This document shows, one piece after another, positions 1 through 8,124 of a stretch of DNA of 14,547 bases (the first letter of the stretch is position 1; each line of letters begins with the position of its first letter). The translations under genes were made by a program, and so were the position numbers. The stretch is from Candidatus Sumerlaeota bacterium. Its GTDB lineage: Bacteria > UBP6 > UBA1177. Location: contig SLGQ01000211.1 of NCBI GenBank assembly GCA_007136595.1, positions 1 through 14,547 of the forward strand, written 5' to 3'. Below the pieces are notes generated by a model that searched no databases, had not been told where the DNA came from, and was given only the letters and a program-made list of their open reading frames with translations.

Positions 1-515
1 GCAAATTTAAGAAGTGAAGTCACTTCAACTTCTTCCTTGACAATAATTGAGTTGTTTTCATTAGACTCACAATACTTTTTAATAAGAGAACCGACTGTGT
101 CATCTCCGCATTCCGAAGGTTGACAGTCAATAATGCTCACACTGTTAATTTTCTGAGATTCTGATATTTTTTGAACAGCGATCCTGGGAGTATTCTCAAA
201 TTCCGCAGGCTCCCATTTATGGGTGCGGGCAACGAATGATTCTCCCTTCATATCGACTGCACAAAATATTTTTTTCTGTTTTACCGGAAGAGAAACTGTC
301 CATGCAAAAAAACCGTCTGAGGGGAGAAAGGGAGCCATTCCGCAACAAAATGATATGACCCTTTTTAAATCATCAAAATCTTGAGGAGGTATCTGCTCGT
401 TGTTACTTTTTACATAATAGTCAAGAAACTCGCTCATTATTTCTTTAGTTTCACATACCGAAAGGATAGTGTTTCTATCCAGTGAAATATAGGAAAAAAC
501 AGTTGTGCGTTCCAA
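1..515 (-). CDS. Hsp33-like protein, N-terminal part (runs off the left edge)
   Basis: The frame is open from a TTG at 513-515 to position 1: 171 codons with no stop, so the C-terminus lies outside the window. The TTG start is chosen because the kinase stop (520-522) is only 4 bases upstream, a GAAAGG ribosome site sits 7 bases before it, and the next in-frame ATG is codon 27. No signal peptide or membrane segment is visible. The layout resembles the N-terminal domain of the redox chaperone Hsp33: a strand near residues 5-12, a helix, a TVSL strand near 73-76, a FCAVDMKGE turn at 84-92, and a GDDTVGSLIKKYCES stretch at 137-151 that matches the Hsp33 region before its SEQ motif. The resemblance is by eye and distant. 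It has seven cysteines (21, 57, 58, 85, 131, 136, 149), unusual for that domain. The zinc-binding C-terminus that would settle the call is not visible. Confidence 0.5.
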   Translation of the reverse strand, partial: MERTTVFSYISLDRNTILSVCETKEIMSEFLDYYVKSNNEQIPPQDFDDLKRVISFCCGMAPFLPSDGFFAWTVSLPVKQKKIFCAVDMKGESFVARTHKWEPAEFENTPRIAVQKISESQKINSVSIIDCQPSECGDDTVGSLIKKYCESNENNSIIVKEEVEVTSLLKF

Positions 516-519
516 ACCT

Positions 520-1905
520 CTACCTTTCTTTAAGTATCATTCTCACTTCACGGTTACTTTCAGAAGGAACAAAAGTCATTCCACCGATAAAGTTATCTTT
601 TTTAAATTCTATTATATATGCTTTTCCTGATTCCAGGTTCAACTCTGCCGGAGTTATCTCACCGGTATTTTCGCCATTTATGAAAATTTTAGCCCCCGGA
701 GGTTGAGAAAAAACAGAAACCGTCTCCATTTTCGTTTCCGAAGTTCTTGAAAGGAATGCAAAAACTCCCAGAATAACTAAAGCAAAAACAAGGGCAATGC
801 CAATAATTGCAGTTGCGGAAACCGGTTTTTTCTCTCTTTTCTTCCTCTCTTCTTCCTGTTCCTCCTTGATCCTCATTTTTTCTTTGAGGTCAAGTTCCTC
901 AAGATCTCCGATATCCCTGAAAAGTTCGTCCATGAGGTATTCTGTCTGAGCCCTCTCAAGAACTTTTGTCATCTTTACAAAATGTGCCGGAAAAAGTTTC
1001 TTTAAAATTATGGGCAGCGTATCTGCATCCGGGTTAAATTCCAGGGAATTATAAACCCGTTGTAAATCCCGTTTCATTTCATCCGCCGTGCTGTATCTCT
1101 GATCGGGGTCTCTGCTTAAGGCTCTCATTATTATGTCGGCTATCCGGGTATCTATCCCTGGAACAACATCTTCTATCTCGGGTATGGGTTTATTCAGTAT
1201 TGCATTTAGAACAGCGGCATCGTTTTCAAGGTGTTTAAACAAAGGTTGATTAGTGAAAAGTTCATAAAGAATAACCCCCAGAGAAAAAATATCGCTTCTT
1301 CTGTCTAGACTTTTTTCGAGACACTGTTCCGGGGAAAGATATCCGTAAGTACCTTGAATACTTTGCAAAGAATCTTTCATTTTGCGAGTGTAATTTGCAC
1401 TTGCTATTCCAAAGTCAACAACCTTTATTTTGCCACTGTAAGAAAGAAGTATGTTGTTGGGGTTCATATCAAGATGAACAACATTCAGAAAAATGCCGTT
1501 CTTATCTTTTGTATTGTGGGCATGATCCAGCCCGTTCAGAACAGATATGGCAATTTCCAGAATAAGGTTGTCGGCAAGTTTCATTTTCTTTTCCTGAAGT
1601 TTGTTGTGAAGCAAACCCAGGTTTTGTCCGAAAACATATTCCATTGCAATAAAATACTGCTCTTCATATTTGCCGAAATCATATATTTTAACTATGTTTT
1701 CGTGGTTGATGTTACAAATTATCCTTGCCTCGGAAAGAAACATTTTTATAAGCTGTGTGTTGGAACTGTACTGTCTCAATATTTTTTTGATCGCTATCGG
1801 CATTGAGTTTACCGGTGAATTCTTGTGTTTTGCAAGAAATATTTCCGCCATTCCGCCAGTTGCAATTTTTGACAGCAGTTGATAATTATCAAAACTCTCT
1901 AACAT
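520..1905 (-). CDS. Membrane Ser/Thr protein kinase with C-terminal PEGA domain
   Basis: A Hanks-type kinase that should phosphorylate Ser/Thr on cytoplasmic partners. The kinase domain spans about residues 8-290: Gly-rich loop ATGGMAEIF (15-23), AIK lysine K40, helix-C glutamate E59, catalytic loop HLDMNPNN (D146, N151), DFG at 164-166, SPE at 191-193, and the DIFSLG helix-F motif near 205. A charged Lys/Glu linker (340-360) leads to one membrane helix (about 363-386). The external tail has a PEGA domain (about 396-458; PPGAKIFINGENTG), usually a surface or wall-associated beta module. The arginine of the usual HRD is Leu145, so this is a non-RD kinase and activation by loop phosphorylation is less certain. 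It starts 7 bases after the HTH gene, with AGGTG as ribosome site. Likely partners are the FHA protein and the HTH/ATPase genes of the same operon (inference). Confidence 0.95.
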   Translation of the reverse strand: MLESFDNYQLLSKIATGGMAEIFLAKHKNSPVNSMPIAIKKILRQYSSNTQLIKMFLSEARIICNINHENIVKIYDFGKYEEQYFIAMEYVFGQNLGLLHNKLQEKKMKLADNLILEIAISVLNGLDHAHNTKDKNGIFLNVVHLDMNPNNILLSYSGKIKVVDFGIASANYTRKMKDSLQSIQGTYGYLSPEQCLEKSLDRRSDIFSLGVILYELFTNQPLFKHLENDAAVLNAILNKPIPEIEDVVPGIDTRIADIIMRALSRDPDQRYSTADEMKRDLQRVYNSLEFNPDADTLPIILKKLFPAHFVKMTKVLERAQTEYLMDELFRDIGDLEELDLKEKMRIKEEQEEERKKREKKPVSATAIIGIALVFALVILGVFAFLSRTSETKMETVSVFSQPPGAKIFINGENTGEITPAELNLESGKAYIIEFKKDNFIGGMTFVPSESNREVRMILKER

Positions 1906-1912
1906 TATTCAC

Positions 1913-2647
1913 CTATTCCTTTTCTTCATCAATATTTTCAATAATACGGGGAGTTGTTGAGGCTTTCATTTTGCCAAGAAAGTCTTTTATGGTTTTTTCA
2001 GAGTTATCTTTGTTCAGACCCAGAGCTTTACAGTAAGTTTTGAGAAACCCTTTCACATAAATTTCAGCAGGTAAAGAAGAAAATTGATCATTTTCAATTG
2101 AATTGATTATAAACGAAGATATTTTCGTATTTGAGGTGATCGCCTTCAAAGAAAGTCCGATCGCTTCTCTTATGTTCTTAAGCTGTTCACCGGAAATCTC
2201 ACAGTCACAATATTTTTCAAAAATTTTATTAGTATCGGGGGTATCGGCGACATCGTGTTCGATCTCTTTTTTATCTGCATTCCTTCCGTAGATATCTCTT
2301 TTTATCAGTTTTGATTGACCTTTTTTTATCTTGCTGAATTTCCTTAATATTTCTGTGATGCTGAAATCTTCGGGAAATGATTCTTCAAGTGAGTTTATAC
2401 GGGAGTCAACTTCCATGTCGTAATCTTTTCTAAGTTCAAAATCAACCAGATGACGGTGAATGACATCCAGTAGATTGTTAAAAATATAAAGCCCTTCATC
2501 ATCAAAAAGATCCCTCAACATAGGATTCCCGGGAAGATATATCCTTTTCAGCTTTTCATGCTGGGTGTTGATATCGTGAGTGGTACATCCTCTGTCAAGA
2601 CCCATTATCTCATAGTAAGTAAAAGGGAAAAGTTTAGCTTTTTTCAT
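1913..2647 (-). CDS. Degenerate J-like domain fused to RodZ-like helix-turn-helix
   Basis: A 244-aa cytoplasmic protein with two recognisable parts. Residues 8-80 have the frame of a DnaJ J domain (YYEIMGLDRG at the start, LRKDYDMEV at the end), but the HPD tripeptide that stimulates Hsp70 is absent, so chaperone activity is unlikely. Residues 151-235 form an HTH of the RodZ/HTH_25 type: EQLKNIREAIGLSLKAI, TKIS, IENDQFSSLPAEIYVKGFLKTYCKALGL in outline. RodZ-type HTH domains bind DNA or act as a protein platform (MreB in RodZ). There is no membrane segment, unlike RodZ. A charged linker (80-150) joins the parts. The ATG overlaps the TGA of the ATPase gene (ATGA), with AGGGAGG just upstream. 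The pairing with a ParA-like ATPase and a kinase suggests a regulatory or positioning role (inference). Confidence 0.8.
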   Translation of the reverse strand: MKKAKLFPFTYYEIMGLDRGCTTHDINTQHEKLKRIYLPGNPMLRDLFDDEGLYIFNNLLDVIHRHLVDFELRKDYDMEVDSRINSLEESFPEDFSITEILRKFSKIKKGQSKLIKRDIYGRNADKKEIEHDVADTPDTNKIFEKYCDCEISGEQLKNIREAIGLSLKAITSNTKISSFIINSIENDQFSSLPAEIYVKGFLKTYCKALGLNKDNSEKTIKDFLGKMKASTTPRIIENIDEEKE

Positions 2648-3543
2648 TGTCCGCCTCCCTTTTTCTGGAAAAGCTGTTGAGAAAGATTGCTCGAAATTGT
2701 ATCAAGAGCTTCAACAAAATCCCCGTTTTTTTCAAATGTTACAACCGGCCTCATGTTGTTTATGGAAGAAGTTATTACATCAGAGTAAGAGAGTTCCCCT
2801 ATTAAAGTTGTGTCAAAACCGTAACTGTTCTTTATTATCAACTGATAAACATGGGCAATATCCCTTTCCGAAGAACTTTTTATCTCGTTAAATACTATCC
2901 CGATATTGATATCGTTAACTATGGATGCTATCTGTCCCGAGTGTCTGGGAGAAGCCTCCGAAAGAAGAAGCAGCAGATTGCGGGGAGTAAAAAGAAGCGG
3001 TTTCCGGCTCCTTTTGATATTCTGTACACTGAAACTGAGATCATACTTCTGCTCAATATTTTTAAGACGGTGATAGAACAGTTCTTTTATAAAATAATTG
3101 CTTTTTTCTATCGATATGGGATCAGGACAGGTAAACATTATAGAAAAGTCAGACATCCCCACTACTTCAAAAAGATCTTTGTCTATGCTTGAACCCATAT
3201 CTATAAAAATAAAATCAAATTGGCTTTGCTTGATCTCCGTTTCCCATCTGATAAGATGCTCATAAACCTTGCCACCGTTCGATATGGAGCTTAGATTACT
3301 GAAAAAACTAAGGTTCTGATAGTCACTTCCGATCAGAGGAAGAATGGAAAAATGTTCAGCAACTTCATCTGTTACCGCATAAGAAGGGAGATTGAGGTAA
3401 GCATGCAAAGTTCCCCCGTTAGGTGCGGCATCCATGAGCAAAACCTTTTTTCCTTTCTGTGCAAGATAAATTGCAAGGTTTGCCGTTACCACTGATGTTC
3501 CAGCTCCCCCTTTGGGAGAAAAGGTTGAAATCAATTTTACCAT
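2644..3543 (-). CDS. ParA/MinD-like ATPase with altered P-loop
   Basis: A 299-aa member of the SIMIBI (ParA/MinD/CpaE) class. The N-terminus FSPKGGAGTS (residues 8-17) is the deviant Walker A loop: the signature lysine K11 is present, but the second lysine (KGGxGKT) is Thr16, as seen in some CpaE/TadZ-type proteins. Other landmarks are VLLMDAAPNGGTLHAYL (34-50; switch I region) and Walker B FIFIDMGSS (111-119). The stretch DPISIEKSNYFIKELFYHRL (141-160) resembles ParA-like proteins of myxobacteria that I recall only as a family pattern. Such proteins usually position other complexes. No membrane helix is seen. It overlaps the lipoprotein gene by 7 bases and the HTH gene by 4, with GGAG 5 bases before its ATG. 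Whether it still hydrolyses ATP is uncertain. Confidence 0.88.
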   Translation of the reverse strand: MVKLISTFSPKGGAGTSVVTANLAIYLAQKGKKVLLMDAAPNGGTLHAYLNLPSYAVTDEVAEHFSILPLIGSDYQNLSFFSNLSSISNGGKVYEHLIRWETEIKQSQFDFIFIDMGSSIDKDLFEVVGMSDFSIMFTCPDPISIEKSNYFIKELFYHRLKNIEQKYDLSFSVQNIKRSRKPLLFTPRNLLLLLSEASPRHSGQIASIVNDINIGIVFNEIKSSSERDIAHVYQLIIKNSYGFDTTLIGELSYSDVITSSINNMRPVVTFEKNGDFVEALDTISSNLSQQLFQKKGGGQ

Positions 3544-6500
3544 GCTAACTCCGAAAGCATTCGCTTTTCAAAATCAATTATTTTCATAACATTTTTTCTC
3601 AACTCAACAAACTCTTCAGGTCTTATTTTATCCATTTTAACAATAAAAACTATTTTTATGGTATTGTCGTCAAATCTTTTCATACTGTAACTGAAAAACC
3701 GGGTTTCCATCTCAAAATCGTATTCCTTTTCATCTTCCGGGTCAAGTTGTATGGCAAATTTGTAAGAAAGGGTGCCGGGAGGAAAATGGATGGGATAGTT
3801 TCTTTCAGTGATATTTATTATTTCCCCGAAATGTCCTGTTGCCACTGCAGGGAAAAAAGATTCGGTAACAACTTCGATAATTAGCGGTTCGACAAAAACC
3901 GATTCAGGGACATCAACGGTCAAAGAACCTGGAGAAACTCCAAATTTATTAATGAGCATATCCCCTGCAATATCTGAAGGAGATTCTCCGGAATAAAATT
4001 TAAACCGGAAAGTTGATGCCGCCCCACCTGTAAGAATAAATTGAAACCTGCCTTCTCCTGAGGAGCGGACAGAAATCGTATTGACAATGTCCGATCTCAC
4101 TTCCACAAACTCAAAACTGTTTTGAATGTGATCTATCACCATCGCTGTAGAACCTTCAACTTGAGGATTGATGGCAAGAAAATAGTCATAACTTGATGTG
4201 GGATCTACAAAAAAGCCTTTTTCTATCCCATCCTGTTCCGGTATATAAACAATTGCATGGTCAAACTGCATGTAAGGAAGCTCGATCCTGAAATCACCTG
4301 CAAGATGTGACTTCACAAGAACATAGTGCGATTTTATTCCCGCTATACGGAGAAGAACCTTCAAAAGCAATGCTTTATCCTTGCAGTCTCCACTTTTTCT
4401 GTTAAAAGTTATGTCGCTTCTTTCAGGTTTCACAAGGTATATTCCGCTGTCAGCAAAAGAATAGCTTATATTTCTTGCAGCAAAATCCCTCAATGTTGCA
4501 ACTATCCCCATAGGAGATGCACCGGTTTCTGTCACATTTTTCACAAAAGATATCATATCATTTGTAACAACTGAACTTTCTTTAATGAAACTGCTTTGCC
4601 ATTTGGCAAAATCTTCCCATGAAGCAACGGATGACATTTGGACATTTGGTACCACCGATAAGGTATCCCGGGGCATCATTTTTTCTTTCGGAGGTAGAAA
4701 AACATTTTCAGTTTTAAAAATATGCATCCTGCTTTTTTGATCAACTTCCACTTCCTGTTTTTCAACATCTCCCAGCACAAAAAAGTTTACCGGAATATCG
4801 TCAGGCACCAGAACTGAAAGCCTGCTGTACCTGCTAACTGTCCCGAACTGTCCAAAATGCCAGACAGAGTTGTATGCATCAAGCCATGTATCGTTTTCCT
4901 GGGTGATCGTATATGTGTAATCTATGGTATCTCCCGGTGCAAGATCATAAAAGATGAGGGAGTTCAATTCATTTCTGATGTTTTTTGAAATTGTGCCATC
5001 CTTTTTTATGATCCTTACATTTGTTACGGTTCCATCTTTGACTATTTCTGAGAAGAGCCTTATTCCTTCAATATTGTTAAGCCTTATTGCCAGTCTGAAG
5101 TATCCTTTTATCAGTTTCCGGTTCACTATTTTCTGTATTCCTTCGTCAAAAACGATCTCGTAAGGTCTGTCAGGCATAAGAGAAACCGAGTTGACCACTC
5201 TTTTATGGACATCTTCGTCCGTTTCTGCATAATTTCTGAAAAACATCCTGAAATCACTGTCAAAAATTGCAACCAGACGGCTTAGCACCCGTTTGTCACC
5301 GGGATCGGAATCATAAGCAAGTCTGTAATATTTTTCAGCCGACGATCCATCATTTCTTAACGCAGCTATGTCTCCCAAAGCTAAAAGAGAACTGACATTC
5401 TGCCGATCATTGTTGAGCACATTTTTAAAAACAGTTTCCGCTTTATTCAGATCAAGCTTTTTCATATAAGCTTTTCCTAGGCTTACTCCTGCAATTTTAT
5501 CAAAAACATTTATATCGAAGTATTTCTTTAAAAGTGATATCTCAACATCAAGTTGTCCAGTTATTTCAGCCAACTCTCTTGCCCTTTCAAGAACGGAAAA
5601 ATAGTACGGCAGATATCTCAGCACTTCAAACCTTATGGTGTTTGACTGCTCAACTGCCCCGAAATCCTCCAAAGCTGAAGCGAAATAAATGGATGCCGAA
5701 GGGTAATCTCTGAAATTACTATATACTTCTTTGGAAAACCTTAGATTTTTTGCAAAAAGACCTCTGAAAGCATAGTAGTCGGAAAGAAAAAGTTTGTATG
5801 CCAGTCTATTTTTCAGCTCTCCCGGTACAGATGATATCAGCTCATCAAGTTCATCCAGTCTGCTGCTGTCAAGAAGGATTTTCATAAGTTTTAAAAGAGC
5901 GCGGTAATATGAAGGGTGCTCGGTAATAACATATTTAAGAATATTTTCAGCCCGGGCAGTATTACCGTTTAAAAAAGCTGTTTCAGCGATCTTATAAAGG
6001 ATCGGAGGGTTTTTAAGCCCAAGTATGGAGGAATAGAACTCAACTATGGCATCTTCAGACAAACTTCCCTTAAAAACTACTGAAGCAGATATTTCAAGGT
6101 ATTTGTCAAAAGTGGAACTGTCATCGGGGGGCTCTGTCAGTAAGAATCCGAAATTACCGGGATTTCCGGACATTTTGTCAGCATAGAACGGTTCTTTTCT
6201 GTTGTAATCAGGGATAAAAACGGAAATGAACGAATTTTCCGTTATTTGAGAGGTTGTCTCAATTTCCAGAGTATAGTCACCTCTATGAAATTTGAAGTTC
6301 CCTGCAATATCAAAAGTTACACCTTCTCTTTCACTTTTGCTTCTGACATGGACAAGCTTACCATTTATGAACATCCTGTATGACAAGTCACTATTGATTA
6401 TGACCGGTGCCTCTTTTTCATTTTGAAAACTGAATTTATATTTAAGTCTGAAGGTAGAGTGATCAATTTCATTATAAAAATCTGAAAGGACAAGATATCT

Positions 6501-7079
6501 TTGGTTTGAAGGTATGGTTATAAAAACCGGTTCGCTTGTTTCATTTCTCATGCCGGACCGGGATATTTCGACATTGTTAAGGTAATTAAGGTCTCTGCCG
6601 ATCCTTGAAGCATACCTGAAATCCCCTCCAACCAGACTCCAGCCTTTTCTTTCATAGTCAATAATTCCACGACAGGCTTGATCTTTCAACGATGATGTGC
6701 TCAATCTGCTTATCCTGGATATGTTTTCGTAAGATAAATGCATTTTCCTTATGTGTTCCAGTGATGCAAGAGCAATGTTACAGTCGGGTCCCGATGCTGA
6801 AGCCATAAGATTTTCAAAAGCATTGTCCCCTTCGGCTGAATGATAAAAATGTTCTCCTGAAATGAAATTTGCGATCTGGTTAAGATACGGGTCATTTGAA
6901 GGGTTTGCGGAAAGCATACGGCTGCATTCAACCGAGCGGTTGTAATCACTGAAATATTCAGCTGTTATTTTTTCAACAGTACACAGCTCCGGATTTTCAA
7001 CATGGTAGGAAAAAGAGGTGGAAATGCAGGATGAGATGACTAAAAAGATCACCGGCAAAATCACTTGCACTCTAACCAT
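3537..7079 (-). CDS. Large TPR/DUF3857-like/transglutaminase lipoprotein
   Basis: A 1180-aa exported protein. The signal peptide ends in the lipobox ISSC, with lipidated Cys18 and Ile at +2, which in E. coli rules would favour the outer membrane. Residues about 180-300 look like a beta sandwich. About 360-600 are helical TPR-like repeats (for example LGKAYMKKLDLNKAETVFKN, 534-553). About 640-790 match DUF3857 in style (FRLAIRLNN; DLAPGDTIDYTYTI). The transglutaminase-like domain (about 840-970) keeps a Cys-His-Asp triad: GDCKDKA (C899), DHAIVY (H941), VDPTS (D959). The rest is beta-rich. Members of this fold can be peptidases, cross-linkers or inactive. The start has GGAG 7 bases upstream and overlaps the mtnA stop by 8 bases; its end overlaps the ATPase gene by 7. 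The substrate is unknown; a periplasmic or surface protein-processing role is inference. Confidence 0.88.
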   Translation of the reverse strand: MVRVQVILPVIFLVISSCISTSFSYHVENPELCTVEKITAEYFSDYNRSVECSRMLSANPSNDPYLNQIANFISGEHFYHSAEGDNAFENLMASASGPDCNIALASLEHIRKMHLSYENISRISRLSTSSLKDQACRGIIDYERKGWSLVGGDFRYASRIGRDLNYLNNVEISRSGMRNETSEPVFITIPSNQRYLVLSDFYNEIDHSTFRLKYKFSFQNEKEAPVIINSDLSYRMFINGKLVHVRSKSEREGVTFDIAGNFKFHRGDYTLEIETTSQITENSFISVFIPDYNRKEPFYADKMSGNPGNFGFLLTEPPDDSSTFDKYLEISASVVFKGSLSEDAIVEFYSSILGLKNPPILYKIAETAFLNGNTARAENILKYVITEHPSYYRALLKLMKILLDSSRLDELDELISSVPGELKNRLAYKLFLSDYYAFRGLFAKNLRFSKEVYSNFRDYPSASIYFASALEDFGAVEQSNTIRFEVLRYLPYYFSVLERARELAEITGQLDVEISLLKKYFDINVFDKIAGVSLGKAYMKKLDLNKAETVFKNVLNNDRQNVSSLLALGDIAALRNDGSSAEKYYRLAYDSDPGDKRVLSRLVAIFDSDFRMFFRNYAETDEDVHKRVVNSVSLMPDRPYEIVFDEGIQKIVNRKLIKGYFRLAIRLNNIEGIRLFSEIVKDGTVTNVRIIKKDGTISKNIRNELNSLIFYDLAPGDTIDYTYTITQENDTWLDAYNSVWHFGQFGTVSRYSRLSVLVPDDIPVNFFVLGDVEKQEVEVDQKSRMHIFKTENVFLPPKEKMMPRDTLSVVPNVQMSSVASWEDFAKWQSSFIKESSVVTNDMISFVKNVTETGASPMGIVATLRDFAARNISYSFADSGIYLVKPERSDITFNRKSGDCKDKALLLKVLLRIAGIKSHYVLVKSHLAGDFRIELPYMQFDHAIVYIPEQDGIEKGFFVDPTSSYDYFLAINPQVEGSTAMVIDHIQNSFEFVEVRSDIVNTISVRSSGEGRFQFILTGGAASTFRFKFYSGESPSDIAGDMLINKFGVSPGSLTVDVPESVFVEPLIIEVVTESFFPAVATGHFGEIINITERNYPIHFPPGTLSYKFAIQLDPEDEKEYDFEMETRFFSYSMKRFDDNTIKIVFIVKMDKIRPEEFVELRKNVMKIIDFEKRMLSELAW

Positions 7080-8124
7080 ATATCATCTCCATTACACTAG
7101 TTGTTGAAACCGGAGAAACAACACCTTTTTCGGTTACAAGTGCGGTGGTCAGCTCTGCAGGAACGACATCAAAACCCAGATGCAGCCCTTCAGAATTTTC
7201 CGGAGCAATTCTTTTGCCGTTAAAAACAAGCAGCTCTCTGTCCGACCTTTTTTCTATCTCTATTTCTTTTCCGCTCTTAATAAACATATCAAAAGTTTCA
7301 ACCGGCATGGCTGAAATAAAAGGGATATTATGATACCTTGCATTCACGGCAAGAGAATATGTTCCTATTTTATTTGCAAGGTCACCGTTTAAAGCCACTC
7401 TGTCCGCCCCCGTAATAACAACATCAACAAGGTTTTGTGACATTAGATGGGCTGCTGTGCTATCAGTAATGATTTTGTGGGGTATCGAGTCGGCATCAAG
7501 TTCAAAAGCGGTTATCCTTGCCCCTTGAAGATAAGGTCTTGTTTCATCTACCCACACATTTTCAACAAGAGCCATATCATGAAGGGAGCGGATAACTCCT
7601 AAAGCAGTTCCGTAACCGCAGGTAGCCAACGCTCCGGCATTACAGTGTGTAAGGATATTAAGTTTTTTTCCTTCAAGAAGATCTGCAACGAATTGAGCAC
7701 CGTTTCTTCCCATTGCAATATTTCTTTCAACATCCCTTGTGTGGACATTTATCGAAAAATCTCGAAACATATTAAAAAGGTGATCAGAATCCAGGGAGAT
7801 GTTTTCTTTATAGATCGCTTTTGCTTCGTCAAGTACATTTCCAAGGTTGACGGCAGTAGGTCTTGTTGAAAGAAGCTCTTCGACCATCCTGCTGAATAAA
7901 ACAGTGTCATGATCTTTGCACTCTTTAAAAAAAAGAGCAGCTCCGGCAGAAGCCGCCGCACCGATCAAGGGTGCTCCTCTGAGATTCATATCGACAATGA
8001 CAGAAACAACATCTCTGAATGTTGAGCACTGAATATAAACTATTTTTCCGGGCAAAAGCAACTGGTCAAGAACCATGAAGTCATCTTTCTGCCAGTAGGA
8101 AGCCCGCAGTCCGTTATTTTTCAT
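7072..8124 (-). CDS. mtnA: S-methyl-5-thioribose-1-phosphate isomerase
   Basis: Converts methylthioribose-1-phosphate to methylthioribulose-1-phosphate in the methionine salvage pathway (cytoplasm). At 350 aa it is of normal family length. Visible marks are MNLRGAPLIGAAAS (46-59), LTHCNAGALAT (158-168) with the catalytic Cys161, VWVDETRPYLQGARIT (190-205), and VITGADRVALNGDLANKIGT (236-255) with catalytic Asp241. These fit MtnA better than the related eIF2B-alpha/ribose-1,5-bisphosphate isomerase group. The ATG overlaps the FHA stop (ATGA). No other methionine salvage gene (mtnK, mtnB, mtnC, mtnD) is in the window, so its place inside a signalling operon is odd. It may be a plain housekeeping gene captured by the operon. 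Confidence 0.95.
   Translation of the reverse strand: MKNNGLRASYWQKDDFMVLDQLLLPGKIVYIQCSTFRDVVSVIVDMNLRGAPLIGAAASAGAALFFKECKDHDTVLFSRMVEELLSTRPTAVNLGNVLDEAKAIYKENISLDSDHLFNMFRDFSINVHTRDVERNIAMGRNGAQFVADLLEGKKLNILTHCNAGALATCGYGTALGVIRSLHDMALVENVWVDETRPYLQGARITAFELDADSIPHKIITDSTAAHLMSQNLVDVVITGADRVALNGDLANKIGTYSLAVNARYHNIPFISAMPVETFDMFIKSGKEIEIEKRSDRELLVFNGKRIAPENSEGLHLGFDVVPAELTTALVTEKGVVSPVSTTSVMEMIYG

Noticed and set aside
1354..1806. Plus-strand open frame (150 codons) opposite the kinase
   Set aside because: Antisense to the catalytic domain; no ribosome site and no recognisable motif.
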